DNA from: Sordaria brevicollis
Lineage: Eukaryota; Ascomycota; Sordariomycetes; Sordariales; Sordariaceae
Direction: 5' to 3'
DNA: 64,000 nt
Assembly: GCA_033439795.1 (NCBI GenBank)
Contig: JAUTDP010000014.1
Location: forward strand, 1,488,001 to 1,552,000
A program made the translations under genes and the position numbers. Shown here piece by piece: positions 21,863 through 33,457 of this stretch (its first letter is position 1; every line of letters begins with the position of its first letter). The notes beneath the pieces are model-generated. The model saw only the letters and a program-made list of their open reading frames with translations. It searched no databases and was not told where the DNA came from.

Positions 21863-24187
21863 CTACTCTGCCTCTTCGCTTACATTTGGCACTTCTTCCT
21901 TGTCCGGACTGATGTGCACCCAAATCTCATTTCCTGCACCCCAGTCCACCAGTCCTGCAAGGGGCTTTCCCCTTCCATCTCTTGGTACATCTGGGCCCGG
22001 TTGTATTCTCCTCTTGGCCCAGCTACGGACGCGTAGCTTGAATTCGTGAGGAATCTTTAGCCGAGCAGCAACCCATTTCTCGTTAGGCCGGAAATCAAAC
22101 GAGACCTCGTTCGCCGCGCCCGCCGTCGTCGTCAGCAACCCCTCTTCAAACGGCCAGGCTCTGCTGAACCTAGAATGATGCTGTTCCGGAAGCGTCATTC
22201 TGAAAAACTCAAGTGCCGATTCGACGTGGAGCTGGATCGCGCGCTTGGGATTTACAAGAGACTTCATCAGCAGGGACATCCAATTTGGATAAAGGACCGC
22301 AAAATCCGCTGCCGCCAGGTGGACCGAGCCTCGGATCGTCGTCATCCAAGACGGCACACCCGCGTCTTGGGCCTCGAGGCAGAGCTTCTCCACGCGTTCG
22401 AAATTGTCCTTCCAGTGCATGAAAGCCTCGCTCCCGAGGGCCAATATCGGCTTTTGGATCTTGTGCTCCTCGCTTGAGTCCTCCGGCATCGCTGGGCCCC
22501 ACGCGTCGAGTAAGATGCCCTGTGAGATCCACGTGAAGTCTTCGCGTAATCTGAGCACTTGGGCCGCCGTTACTCCTCCGAACGAGTGACCCATCATCGT
22601 CACATCTTCCAGGTATAGCCGCCCCGCCCAATCATCCCAGTTGATGCCTATGAGCCCCTTTGAGCTCGAGCCTTTGTTCCCTTTTTTCCTTAGATTACGA
22701 CGCGCAACCTCTTCTCCTTGCCCGTCGTTAATCATGTTCAAGACGTGGAACGCCTCTTGAATCTCGGCACATCTCATCTCTATTTGCGCCGAACGTAACT
22801 CCGTATCTACTCCGGCAGGATTATGCGGTCTTGTGTCTTGCGCGTTATCCAGCGGAAACAGGTAGTCCACCATGTAGTACGGCTTTCTTTTTGCATTTTC
22901 CTTTCGTCGTCGTTTTGTGGTGAATATCGAACCCTCCTCCTTCTCCCGCTCCGTGTTCGACCTCCGGTCCAAGTTCTGGCTGGACAAGTCCGGCGCGGAC
23001 CCTTCTTTATTCACATAAGTCCTCGCTCCGCTTCCATCACGGTGCTCTATCGCGACCACTACAAACCCGTAACTGGCGAGTTCTCCACAAATGGTGCTAT
23101 GCACCGTCCTCGACCCGCCGAGGCCGTGGCTAAACATGATAACCGGGTACTTCGCCCTGCGCCTCCGTAGTTCCTCCGCATCCGGCGCCGGCCTCGGTCC
23201 CCAGACAAGCGTCAACTCGCTCGTATCGCTGAAACCCCTATTCAGCGCCTCTTCTCCCATCTCCTCGGGCCCCGCCAACGGCGGTCCATCGCTCAGCTTT
23301 GCATTCCGCCATGCCGGCAGCTTGGTGAACATACTCGTCAAAGCAAAGTAGGTAGCAACCGGCGCGTTCGGCATATTCGCAAAGTTGGCGTACCCTTTAC
23401 AAGTCGACAGTCTCGGTCTAGGTAGCCACGGCGGCCTTGTCAAACCCCCATTCTTCTTTTGCTTTTTTCCCTTTCCCCTAGATTGACCCGTTGCCTCTCC
23501 TTCTCCTTCCTGTTGTCTGTCTCCTGTGCCATCAAACCCCTCCCAGTTCCCGCTGCCTCTACACCTTCTGATGCGGTCCCGTGCGAACATTGCTTTCTCC
23601 TTTGGTGTCTCCTCGGGTCCTTCGCACGGGTAGTACACCGCGAACAGAACGGTGTCGAGCTTGAGCGCATACTCGCCGTTGCGCTTGATGTGCGAGAAAG
23701 TCCGTGGTTGGCGGACGGGAAGCTCGATTTCCATGAATCCAACGTTCAAGGGGCCGGTGTGCGGAGGCAGGGCGTGGAAGATCTTTTCGCGGAGGGTGGA
23801 TGGGGGGCCGGCGGCGCGGTGGGGTGGTGACTGATGGGAAGGTCGGGTCGTGGGGGCGCCGGTGGCGGTGGCGGTGGAGGTGCGGATTGTTGATGTCCGG
23901 ACATTCTGATTGTTGCCCCGCGCGGTATCATTAAAGGTAGGTGGTTGAGTTTGGGGCTGGGATTGGGACTGTGGTGGTTGGGATGGTTGAGAGTAGGAAG
24001 AGGAAGTAGAATGACGAGGGAAGGAGGTGGGTTCAGATGGTGATAAAGAGGGACGTGGTGAAGTGCCGGGTAGGGAAGATTGTGAGTAATTGGATGATGA
24101 AGGGTCGACAGTGAGGTGAGTCGGTGGTGGCAGTTGCGAGTAGTTGGACGATGAGGGGTTGGATGGGTCGTGAGTTGGTGGTGGCAT
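21863..24187 (-). CDS. PAF-acetylhydrolase-like (group VII phospholipase A2) serine hydrolase
   Basis: A single exon of 774 residues; the start at 24187 has the context GAAGATGCCA. An N-terminal region of about 130 residues is disordered and contains a near-duplicate PPPTH...PSSSNYSQ unit. The alpha/beta-hydrolase part shows VMFSHGLGGSRTVHS, the FVVVAIEHRDGSG strand, the nucleophile elbow GHSFGG (Ser near 534), LLDAWGPA (Asp near 560) and GSVHLAAADF (His near 623). That is the triad order of plasma PAF-acetylhydrolase-like enzymes, which cleave short or oxidised acyl chains at sn-2 of phospholipids. The catalytic domain is longer than the usual 400 residues because of insertions rich in Arg/Lys and Gly (about 220-250 and around 430). 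No signal peptide or membrane span is seen, so a cytosolic location is likely. The substrate is inferred from family. Confidence 0.85.
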   Translation of the reverse strand: MPPPTHDPSNPSSSNYSQLPPPTHLTVDPSSSNYSQSSLPGTSPRPSLSPSEPTSFPRHSTSSSYSQPSQPPQSQSQPQTQPPTFNDTARGNNQNVRTSTIRTSTATATGAPTTRPSHQSPPHRAAGPPSTLREKIFHALPPHTGPLNVGFMEIELPVRQPRTFSHIKRNGEYALKLDTVLFAVYYPCEGPEETPKEKAMFARDRIRRCRGSGNWEGFDGTGDRQQEGEGEATGQSRGKGKKQKKNGGLTRPPWLPRPRLSTCKGYANFANMPNAPVATYFALTSMFTKLPAWRNAKLSDGPPLAGPEEMGEEALNRGFSDTSELTLVWGPRPAPDAEELRRRRAKYPVIMFSHGLGGSRTVHSTICGELASYGFVVVAIEHRDGSGARTYVNKEGSAPDLSSQNLDRRSNTEREKEEGSIFTTKRRRKENAKRKPYYMVDYLFPLDNAQDTRPHNPAGVDTELRSAQIEMRCAEIQEAFHVLNMINDGQGEEVARRNLRKKGNKGSSSKGLIGINWDDWAGRLYLEDVTMMGHSFGGVTAAQVLRLREDFTWISQGILLDAWGPAMPEDSSEEHKIQKPILALGSEAFMHWKDNFERVEKLCLEAQDAGVPSWMTTIRGSVHLAAADFAVLYPNWMSLLMKSLVNPKRAIQLHVESALEFFRMTLPEQHHSRFSRAWPFEEGLLTTTAGAANEVSFDFRPNEKWVAARLKIPHEFKLRVRSWAKRRIQPGPDVPRDGRGKPLAGLVDWGAGNEIWVHISPDKEEVPNVSEEAE

Positions 24188-26840
24188 CTTCACGGAGTTT
24201 AGGTTGGGTTGCTGTTATCGGTAAGTGTGCTGATTCATGAGGGGATTCGAAGCTGTCGGTCTTTGTTGGAATAAGTGATGGCAATTGCCAATGACCGAGG
24301 TGGTCGAGCTCAACGTCGACGTCTTGCGTGACAAAAAATGATGGACGGGTGAGAAGCGTATGAGTGTCGTGGACGATATGCGATGCAGCGCGATGCAGGC
24401 GTGGGTTAGCCGCGTCTGAAGGTATCGACGATTCCGATGTGGGTGAAACGTTGACAAGCTTCTTTCCCTCTTGTTTACCCAGCAGTTTGGACGATGATTC
24501 TTTTCCCCTTCTTCTTCCCAATTCAGACGCCAGTGCCGTCAACTCGAGCTCGTTAGCCCTTTTTGTTCGTTCCGCTTCGCGGTGCTATCCAGCTTGATCG
24601 TGCCTTCCGAAACAGGGCATGTATTCGACGACCTCAACCTGATTTTGCAACTCCGATTTCCTGACGGCCTTTACTTTGCAACTAATTGTCAGATGCACCC
24701 TAATACATTCCCTTCCCTAACACTTTTGTCGTTTGTACGGCCTGATGAGTGTCTCCACAGCGTCGGTAGTTCGACGCGATGTGGTGCAAGGTAGTGTACG
24801 ATGAACTGTCATGCACAACAATGCAGGTCGGAATTTCTCTTTTCGTTCAAGGTTGGGTTGCGTTGCGTTGCGTTTGTGTTCGTGTTCGCGGCCGGCGTTT
24901 AGGACAATTATTTTGAGGTCGTCCAGCATCCAAGTGGTTGTTCAGCGTCTCCTTCGTTTTGTTCGTTTCGTTTCTCTGTACTTCGTATATATACTGCAAT
25001 GCACCCCGCCAATTTTCTCCCGGCGTCCAAGACCTTTTGGTTGGTACGAGATGTCTTGAAGATATCGACAGGTATGTATACCGAGCCGTGCAGTCCTGTT
25101 GTGTCGTGCCTAGCGAGGTATGCCTGTGTCGTGTCTGCATGTACGTTAGATCGGGATGCAGATGTGGTGTCGGTGTGGTGGTGAGGAAGATGTCGCGTAG
25201 ATGTTTTGTCCAAATCTTTTCGCAAGCGGTCGATGTAATAAGGTAATGTCTTAAAGGGAATGTGTTAACGAATTTCCACCCCGAGTCAAGTCTCAGTACT
25301 GCGGTGTAGCTTGACTTGAGTTTGACTCCAGTTTATTTAGCTTTGGCGGTGGTTGGTATTCTCTAGGCACGACATGGGGTGGGTTTTGCGAATTGGGTGC
25401 GGTGAAGAAAGTTTAAATTCCCGTTTGGACTGGATGGACCCCCAGGAGCCATTCAGACCATCGAAAGCTGAAAGTTGGAATTCGGGAATTCTGTTCGTAC
25501 CTTTCTGTTTTCACAATCCTGGGCGAACTCTGACTTTTTCTGCAGGACCCTTTTCTGCGCTTTTTAATATCGTGAGAAGCGAAAAGCGGGTGGTGCCAGT
25601 GGCTGGTCTAGCTGGTTTCAGATTTTCTGCGATCTTGGACGGAATGCCTTTTTTTCTGGAGGTCGACGATTCGTTCGGTATGTTCCTCTTGATGTGAGCG
25701 GGCGATATGGCTTGTTTTGCTTCAAAGTCGTGCGACAAATGGGAAGAAAGTGAACTCCGTGAAATAACTCCGATACGTAGGTATATCGCCGAGTCGTTGA
25801 ATGAGAGGGGAGGAAATTTGTAAGCGCTAGACGACGAAGTAACAAAACGAATGGGGAAATGAAGCAAAAGGGGAATTGTTTGCTAAACTCAACCAACTAC
25901 ACAATTCGTTGTCTTCAAGAGAACCAATGATTCAACCATATCTAACACGAAACCTCTCTTCACACGATGAAAAGTCTCCGAAGAGCCCGTCCCTGTCACC
26001 CATCACCAAAGTCCGCCTAACAATGTCATCCATTTTTCATCCCAGCTCTTTGTAATCCTCCTAGTTTGAGTTCATCCAAACATCATCGACCGCTGATCTT
26101 TTTGTCGTCCGAATCGGTGAACCACACACCACAACCCCTGGAGAGAAAATGGACGAATGACATCATCCCGACCTTCCCGGCGGGGCGGACATCGCATGGG
26201 GGGCGGACCCAATTGGCCGGTTCCTCGTGGTCGACTGGTCGGGACAGGGGGGAAGGGGGCTTCAAGTGGAGCCGGACCCTACCTTCTTCATTGCCGGGAG
26301 ACCACGGACAGGCGAGCGGATGATCATTGGGGTCTCGTAGGCAGAGGTTTGACAGGAAGGATGATGAGGTTGATGATGAACACCGAGATCACAGAGGTGG
26401 ACAGGACTTGATGTTGTTTTAGGCATCTGGAAAACATAAGCACATAAAATTTCACAAAGGGCAGGGCAGGACGACAAGGTGGATTTCCAATGCAGCGATT
26501 TACCAGGTCCGTCGATCACCAACACCCCATCACCACCAGGCCAAGATTATAGACGTTCCCCTAGCATTTGTGAAGTGTACATTTTTCATTAATTCCGTCT
26601 TGATGAGGCATCTTCATAATACTGACGTTTGAAATAGAAAGAACCAACAAAACCGCCCAAGATTCAAGTCTAAAGTGTTCTCCCCTCTATTTTGAGGGCG
26701 AAAATTTCCCCTCGTTTATAACCTTTAAACCCGATTTTCACCCGTGTACTTATGGAAAGTCACCCTCCACTAGCCTGACGAAAAGTTTCGATGCGTGAGA
26801 TTAGAGTAGTAAAAGGAAGGAAAGAAAATCATCGTAGTCA
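24188..26840. other. Intergenic, 2.6 kb
   Basis: Promoter side of the PAF-acetylhydrolase-like gene and 3' flank of the membrane protein gene. Short GTTGC/GTGTTC repeats occur near 24850-24895. No gene supported. Confidence 0.45.
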
Positions 26841-28480
26841 TTATTCGGGTTCCGGTCCCCAAGGGTATTGTTCGGGATTCGGGGTTCCTGCTGGCTGGCC
26901 GCTAATCACTTCGTTGCCATTCGAGGCGTTGACGTCGGTGGTGCTGTTTACAGCAACATAGTCAAACCCCACGGTCTGAGTTGTCGGATTGGTTTCTCCG
27001 TAGTGTACTGCACAAACGAAACATCAGAGGCGTTAGCATGGCCAAAAGGGTTGGCGGACTGGGACCGGAGCCATAAGGGTAGATAATGTCACTCGTAGAT
27101 GTGGTAAATATTGGAGAGATTGGAATCCACTTACCAGTGATGGAGATACAGAATTGAAAAATAGGAAGTAGAATAAGGATAACAGCCATGGTCTGGCCGA
27201 ATCCCATCTGCATTTCCTCCTTGGTTTCTTCCCCCAACCGGCGAAGACGCTCGGGTACTTCTATGTGAGTCCTTGTCCAAACATGTAGCGTGGCCCTGAA
27301 AAGCGACACAAACCAGCCGGTGACCATGGGCAGAGAACAGAAATAGTGTGTTATCGACAACCAAAGAACAACAAATAGGCCTGCAAACATGGCAAAACAG
27401 CCCTGATGCAGAGAAGGACTTGTTAGAGACATGTTGGGACGTGTTTCATGTGTCGAGGAACGTTGATGTTGGCACCACACCACAAGGCTCCGTATCTTGC
27501 TCGACATCAGGGCAAGAAAAACCCTGGGATCCCACCAGTTATGGGCCAAGGTCAACTGGATGCAATCCGTTATACTCGATTGAATGGCGAAAAGCAAAAT
27601 GACCAAAGGCGGCAAGATTGCCGGTCTCCAGCCATATCCTGGGTTGTTCTGGAAACATATTGCTGGGCAATCCCACGGAAGGTCCTTCATTCTTACTGCC
27701 ACAAGAATGTTGTAAAGCAGTAAGGCCAGTAAGCAGATCCTGAAAAAGATCCTAATGGCCCAAGGGAGTCCTTCGATTATGCATCTCTTCCATAATTGAG
27801 GAATATGATGTTGGTGTTGCAAGTCGGCCCCGGAGTCCCATTGGTGCCTTATGCGGTAGCAAATCATGGCGTAGGTAAAGGCACTGGAATTCAGACACAC
27901 CATACCCAAAACAAACACGGAATGATAGACGGTAAGTGTCTTGTCCACGTGAAGCTTTTTAATAGCTGACAGCAATAGGGCGATTGACGCAACTAGTTGC
28001 TGGTCACCCAGACAAATGACCGTGTCGTAGCAAATATTGGCCCATCGGACAGCGTGGTCACATCCAATGATCTTTGTAACCTTGTCGCCGACCCAGAGGT
28101 AAACCATGGTAGTAGTACGGCTAGTACTGACGGTCCGTTTCCGTGGCTGGACGGTGCTCAGTAAAGCAAAGACGAAGCTGAGACAAGCTGTGCTAATGAC
28201 GGAGAACAGGAATGCGATAATAACCTGAAAACATATCAAGAAGTCCGTTAGTTGTCTTCTATATTTTTCACTGTTCGAAATCACCTAAATATCATCAGAA
28301 GGCAAGCGCACTTACTCCGATACCGGCAATGTCAGGATCACCTTGAGGCTTAGGACATGAATCACATTTGCCATAGTGCTCTGTGCAGTTCCATTCGGCA
28401 TTGGTTATGTTATAGTAGAGACGGGTGTGTGACCCGTCTTCGGGCTCGAGCCAGCAGCGGATCAAATCCGAGTCACTCAT
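26841..28480 (-). CDS. Seven-span membrane protein of unknown function
   Basis: Three exons, 28316-28480, 27135-28224 and 26841-27007, give 473 residues. Introns are GTAAGT..TTTTCAG (with CTAAC branch) and GTAAGT..GTGCAG; the second intron joins in phase 1 to an open tail ending PWGPEPE. The N-terminal 55 residues lack a signal peptide but carry two N-glycosylation sequons (NIT, NCT) and a CDSC pair, suggesting an outside N-terminus. Seven hydrophobic helices follow, near residues 56-80, 110-135, 150-172, 200-222, 245-270, 320-345 and 395-415, and the tail is hydrophilic with more sequons. Seven spans are compatible with a receptor, but no known GPCR class signature is visible. A degenerate partial paralogue lies 2.4 kb upstream at 30854-31512. 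Confidence 0.75.
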
Positions 28481-30853
28481 GTTGAATTGCGTGGTTGGTG
28501 GTTGGTTATTGAGCTTTAAAGGGAGGGTGTCGATCAAGATGCCGTGTTCATAAGTAATCATGAAGGATCTCGAGCAAAGTGGAAAGGAAGGTGCAAAGCT
28601 TCTGCGAGGGTGACGGTTATTTATCTCTAAATCAACGTCCCCGGCTACTTCCAACACCCAGCCTTGCGATTTTGCACTTACAGCTAATTGTCATGTTTCT
28701 TGCGGCGTGAAAGACCGAGAAGAGTGACAGAGCTCAGCCCAAAGCTCCGTCATTGTGCTGCTCGGTGTGCTCAGGTTGAGGCCCCGGAGCCGTCATTACC
28801 ATTGTTTTTCGAGACCATCTCGCCAACACAATCTCATCTCGCCTCATTAGACAAATGCTAACGTAGAAAGCCTTACCTCGAGCACTACTTGTCAACTATC
28901 CATCTCTGTCAAATGCCAAACACAAGCACTTGGAACGAAAGAACTCGAAACTGATCGAGACTCTCTTCCATCGTTTGGATTGGTTGAATGTTAGAATGTT
29001 TGAGAATCAGAATCAGCGGCTGAGTTTGCACAATTTGAGGGGAAGATGAACGAGTGGGCAGGAACCGAACTGGGGCGCCATACAAAATACGCCCAGTTGA
29101 CCTCGAACCAGTGAGTCACCAGTCAAGAGGGAGACAGAAAGCCTGGAACTTACATCGTGCAGACCGGAGGATGGCTTTAAGCCATCAACAATTCACACGG
29201 CTGTGTGCTGTGCTTTACGCCATATCGACGCCATCCATAGTGCGGGATCGGGCAGAGCAGAGCGAGCCACAGAGTTCGGTGGCGCACCTAAAAGTTGTAT
29301 TCTGCAAGTCATGGCGGCGAAAACGGCAAGGATAGCAATGACACCGAGGAAAGAAGCTGAAGTTGCGCTGTGGACAATGAAGAATAAAAAAGGATTTAAG
29401 GTGGTGTAAAGGGAGCCTCGCACGAGAATCGGGCCAGACCGATCGGTATCCGCCTGTTCAAAATACCTAATTTTCATCGGCTCGCGTCGCTGAGCCTTCA
29501 ATCCATTACAGTATGGTCAAGTGATAAAACAAGGGTTAGTCGATTTTTCTAATGGAAGGGGCAGACCGGAGAGGTGTGGTGCAAGACGGGAGTTGCAAAG
29601 GCGCAGTCGTCCCTCCCCGAGTTTTGTCATTCATCTTTGGTGGCATCCTGTCCTTTCTTCCTTCCTTCGACGGATGGAGAAGGCCAAGGCGGAAGCTAGG
29701 AGATGATCACGCCGGACAAAAGGTGAGGCGGATTCTGTGCCAGAGTTCATAATACGACTGTGCTTCAAGCTCACTTCAATGCCCAAAGCAGCCCGGCTCA
29801 GAGCCATCTCTCTGCTAAGTGGCGGGAAAGTCGTATTTTGGATTGCAATGTCGAGTCACCGAGTTTGGATAACCAGGGGTATCCAATATAACAGATCAGA
29901 AGAACCGAGGGAAAGAGCGAGGTAGAAAGAAGCTGCCAAGTGGAAGATCAAAAATTTGTAGGTACCTACTTAAGGTACCTCTAGGTAGTTTTTCTTCCGC
30001 CTGTCATGACTGAGTGTCTCCAATGCAGGAACTCCTCACCACTGGTTTTCATGCAGAAGGCGGCACGACAGACGCACGCCTGTCCTTCCGCAGGCTGTCT
30101 GCCGGCCTGCATCGATGCACTCTGCTCACCGAACACTTCTTTCCTCGAACAACGGCCCCGTCATTTTCTCACCGAAGCACCTCATCCGAGTTCACCGGAG
30201 CATCGTCAATCACCCAGTGCGACTAAGGTCGCGGATTGTTTGGAATGTTGAACATATGGGTCGATGATGAGAATGTGCCAGCAAGATCCAGCCCTATCCC
30301 AACCTTGACCTTCGGAAAGTCTTTCAACAATAGATGCTTTAACACCATGGCTACTTCCGCTGCGGGCTACCGAAACGAAATTTGTCAGTAGATTCCAACA
30401 CCAAGAGCAAAAACGAGGTGACAATATGGCACCCTTGAGCGATCTTAAACACCTTTGATAGACTCAATAATCTGAAGCACGAAAACAATCATCCCAAAAC
30501 ATATGCTATCTTGGCCTCATAGATCATCTGTGGACATCAGCTTCGGCCTCGACCGTCATTCCTTAATTCAAGTCTCCAAAATACGAAACGACAAACCCCT
30601 AGAGACTCAAGGTCATACAGACTAGATGGAGAAAGAAACATGGTACAATACTTGGCAACTAAACTGCCGCCTACTGCATCAGAACGTGAGTGTCTTGAAC
30701 GTGCGATCCAGGTCACCCTTATGGCAGACACCACTTTCTGTTTTTTTCCATTGCCAGAGTCCTCCGTGATCTTTGAAAATTTGCCGGTCCATCAGAAAAT
30801 GAACTGCCTGGGAAGTAAGCGGCAAGAGAGTTGACGACCAGGACAAGGCTGCC
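28481..30853. other. Intergenic, 2.4 kb
   Basis: Separates the intact 7TM gene from its degenerate paralogue. It must hold the 7TM promoter. No other gene, tRNA or rRNA recognised. Confidence 0.45.
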
Positions 30854-31512
30854 CTAGAACCCAGATACTTGTCTGATCCTAATTTGAGGTTGGATGTAAA
30901 CTTCGTGGAGAAATTTATGGAAGTTGCTGCTGACGAATGAGCAAACGTTGGTCTTGGGTAGCCACCATTTGTAGATTATAGCCAAGTTAATGTAGTTAAT
31001 AATGTTTGCAGAAATCAGAACCAACCAGCCCAAGTAAAAGGCGTCAAAGAAGATGAAGGTATTTCGTGTACGTTGAAACAAGGAACTGGGAACTCCAAGG
31101 GACAGTACATGTTGAAGCTTTGTCAGGACCGATCCACTATAAGCAAGCCGTCGAGCCTCAGTATGAGACGACTTCAACACCGGTGCGTCTTGATCCGCAG
31201 ACAGTTTTCCTTAAACTTGGGCTTTGGTTTAAAACTCTTCAAGGGCAATTTGCAATCCGTAGACATCTGCCAATCATACATAACGCGATGAGCGACTACT
31301 TCGATGATTGAACAGACACAGTGCAGGAGTGTCAGTTGACATACCAGGCCGAAGTGATAGTAGCTGAGATCTTTATCGGGGTGAAGTTGCTTTATGGCCG
31401 CGACAAGAATGGCAACAAATGCTTGCAAGTATCTGGTCGGTAGGGGAATAAAACGTATCGTAGCAGACGCGACCTGAACAGGTCGGGAGAATAGGGTTCG
31501 CATTTCCCACAA
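30854..31512 (-). pseudogene. Degenerate partial paralogue of the 7TM membrane protein
   Basis: Minus-strand conceptual pieces match the middle of the intact 7TM protein but lie in different frames. CYDTFYSPTDQILAS matches CYDTVICLGDQQLVAS. After a frame change, VAILVAAIKQLHPDKDLSYYH matches ASIALLLSAIKKLHVDKTLTVYH. Another change leads to MYCPLEFPVPCF against WDCPAICFQ, and a further one to NLAIIYKWWLPKTNVCSFVSS against QLTLAHNWWDPRVFLALMSS. The N-terminal domain, first helix and last two helices are missing. At least two frameshifts make expression as a membrane protein unlikely. An alternative, a rapidly evolving gene with unrecognised short introns, is less likely because the intact gene has no intron in this part. 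Confidence 0.65.
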
Positions 31513-31763
31513 TTGTCAACCTCCATTCTTCTGTTGTGATGTCGTAGATCTATCTGTATGTTATTGTCACGGTAGCGACATCGTCAGCATGCTCAATGTG
31601 AGCTCAACACCGAAAATTACTACCTAGCTGAACACGTTGAATCATCACGCAAATTAACCACAGAAACGTGCTCACAACCCGACAAAGCAGATAAACGCCT
31701 TCTTCACACCCCAAGCATCATGGCCCGAGTAATGCAATGAAAGGTAGAACCCAAACAAGTAGT

Positions 31764-31953
31764 AGTTCGCGTCACCTGGAGGCAGTGTAATACCAGGGAC
31801 ACAGTGGTCAGTAACCATAGGCAAGCCCAGAGGGAAACCGACCGCGTTGCAAAAATTAGAATAATCACGATTCTACTCCGTAGAGCAGTTTCAGAGATTA
31901 AACTGAAAAGAACAGATACTACACTTGATCTAAGCCAAAAGGCAAAGAGAGCT
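31764..31953 (-). ncRNA. U2 spliceosomal snRNA
   Basis: Read on the minus strand, the 5' part is GCCTTTTGGCTTAGATCAAG followed at once by TGTAGTATCTGTTCTTTTC. This is the near-universal U2 5' stem-loop I and branch-site recognition region; the GUAGUA that pairs with intron branch points is at 31917-31922. A stem IIa-like TTTCAGTTTAATCTCTGAAA follows, then a Sm-type site AATTTTTG (31850-31857), and a stem-loop IV (31775-31797) whose CCTGGTATTACACTGCCTCC strand closely resembles that of metazoan U2. The length of about 190 nt agrees with standard U2. Ends are estimated to within a few bases by comparison with the family. The gene is divergent from the uS14m gene. Confidence 0.93.
31917..31922 (-). 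other. U2 branch-site recognition sequence
   Basis: GTAGTA on the minus strand, the element that base-pairs with the CTAAC/CTGAC branch points seen in introns of this window. Confidence 0.9.
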
Positions 31954-32383
31954 AAAGAAAAAAAGGAAAAGAAAAACCAGGTAAAAATTTGGCGGGGAGG
32001 GCAGACTTAAATAGGTGCTGAAAGGGGGGTCTGTGCACGAGTGCAAGCTTTGGTTCTGGGTGGATCCCTGACAAGGAGTGCCGGACAGTTGGTTTGTGAG
32101 TGGCAGACCTGGCAGCGTTTCACTTGCGACTTGCTAGTTGCGACTGAAGAGAAAAACAACACCGCCCGGCAGAATCGCTGCCCGTTTGGCGCGGCGGGTT
32201 GGACGGCAAACGCACAGGCCACTTGCCCGCCGTGGGGGAGCCGGGGAGAGTCCAGTGACTGCGCGGCTAGCGGGCGACGACGCCGGAAGGTGAAAGTGGA
32301 AGCAGAACGACTGCCCGTGATCGTATCACGAATTCGCGCCTCCTCGAAGTCCATCCCATCACCACCACCCAAATACCGCCAAA
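31954..32383. other. Divergent promoter of U2 snRNA and uS14m
   Basis: 430 bases between the U2 5' end and the uS14m start. It begins with an A-rich stretch next to U2 and is GC-rich nearer the protein gene. No other gene supported. Confidence 0.55.
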
Positions 32384-32938
32384 ATGTCCATGTTCCGTGC
32401 CAAGAAGTTTGATCTCGGGTGCTTCACCAACATCCGGGTCATTCGTGACCACTCCAAGCGCAAGGCCTTTTTCGAGGCTGAGCCAGAGAGGTACCTACAT
32501 TACACCTTTTGCGATCCATCCTCCGTTTGCGATCATAGGATAACAGGTGATCTAACAAGAGTGTTTGATTTTATATAGACAAGCTCTGCGCTACGTCATC
32601 CGCAACACCACCCTCCCTGCCCGTACCAGGGCCGTTGCCCAGCTCCAGCTCACCCAGATGCACGCCTACACCAGGCCGACGCAGATCCGCAACCGTTGTA
32701 TCCTTGGTGGAAAGAGTCGAGGTGTCTTGAGAGATTTCAAGATGACAAGAGTACGTCCAATGTCCAAAAAGGAAGGGCGGTGGGGAGGCTACTAGTTTGA
32801 GCTCTCTGGGTCGGGATGAAGCGTGCAGAAATTGCAAAGACGGCGCGATTTGCTAACATTTTGGATTGCAAACAGTACAATTTCCGTATGAACGCCTTGC
32901 TTGGTCACATTCCCGGTGTCAAGAAGGCCTCTTGGTAA
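32384..32938 (+). CDS. mrp2: Mitochondrial small-subunit ribosomal protein uS14m (MRP2/MRPS14)
   Basis: Three exons, 32384-32490, 32579-32750 and 32876-32938, encode 113 residues. Introns: GTACCT..TATAG and GTACGT..AACAG, the latter with a GCTAAC branch. The start context is CAAAATGTCC. The protein is short and basic and keeps the S14 core: RNTTLPARTRAVAQLQL, RPTQIRNRCILGGKSRGVLRDFKMTR, and the C-terminal NFRMNALLGHIPGVKKASW that ends uS14 proteins. The length agrees with yeast MRP2. It should lie in the head of the mitochondrial small subunit. No zinc-binding cysteine pattern is present, as is usual for the mitochondrial form. The third exon is only 63 nt. Confidence 0.95.
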
Positions 32939-33457
32939 AAGAGAGCACGGCTACAACGGACCCAAACCTTTGTCGTGGTGGAGATGGTATCAGGACGCCC
33001 AGAAGCAAATAAACTCTTTATCAAAAACCCAGATGGGCTCGGGTTCATCGTGTTGGTCAGAGATCATGCGCAAGGTTGAGAGACACCCGTGTGAGAGTGA
33101 CCGCAACGGCACGATGAAGAGTGCTTCAAGACTTAGTGGGCAGAAGGAGAGTTTGTACAGTGCGTCCTCTTGGAATCAGGGATGTCTCTTCTCCGATGCC
33201 CGCTGTGTACTACTGGCTGTTACAAAATTATACTCAGACACAGCAAATGAATGTCTCTTTCAAGTTCAGTATATAATCGAAAGAACGATTCTCCCAAAAC
33301 GCCAAAACGCATGCGAAAACCCCCCATGGTACCAATTAGCCAATCCGTCATCCGTCTATATGTTATTTTTGCCCGCCATGGGATAGCTGTGAAAGCGCTA
33401 GATCCCTATTACAATGTTGAAACACGCTCCAGAAACAGATTCCGAATACAATCAAGT
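32939..33457. other. Convergent intergenic stretch
   Basis: About 520 bases between the stops of uS14m and lipoyl synthase; 3' UTRs only as far as I can see. Confidence 0.55.

Noticed and set aside
30854..31512. RIP as the cause of the 7TM paralogue decay
   Set aside because: Matches to the intact copy are broken mainly by frame changes and loss of ends; there is no obvious excess of CpA-to-TpA change by eye. An index calculation would be needed to be sure.
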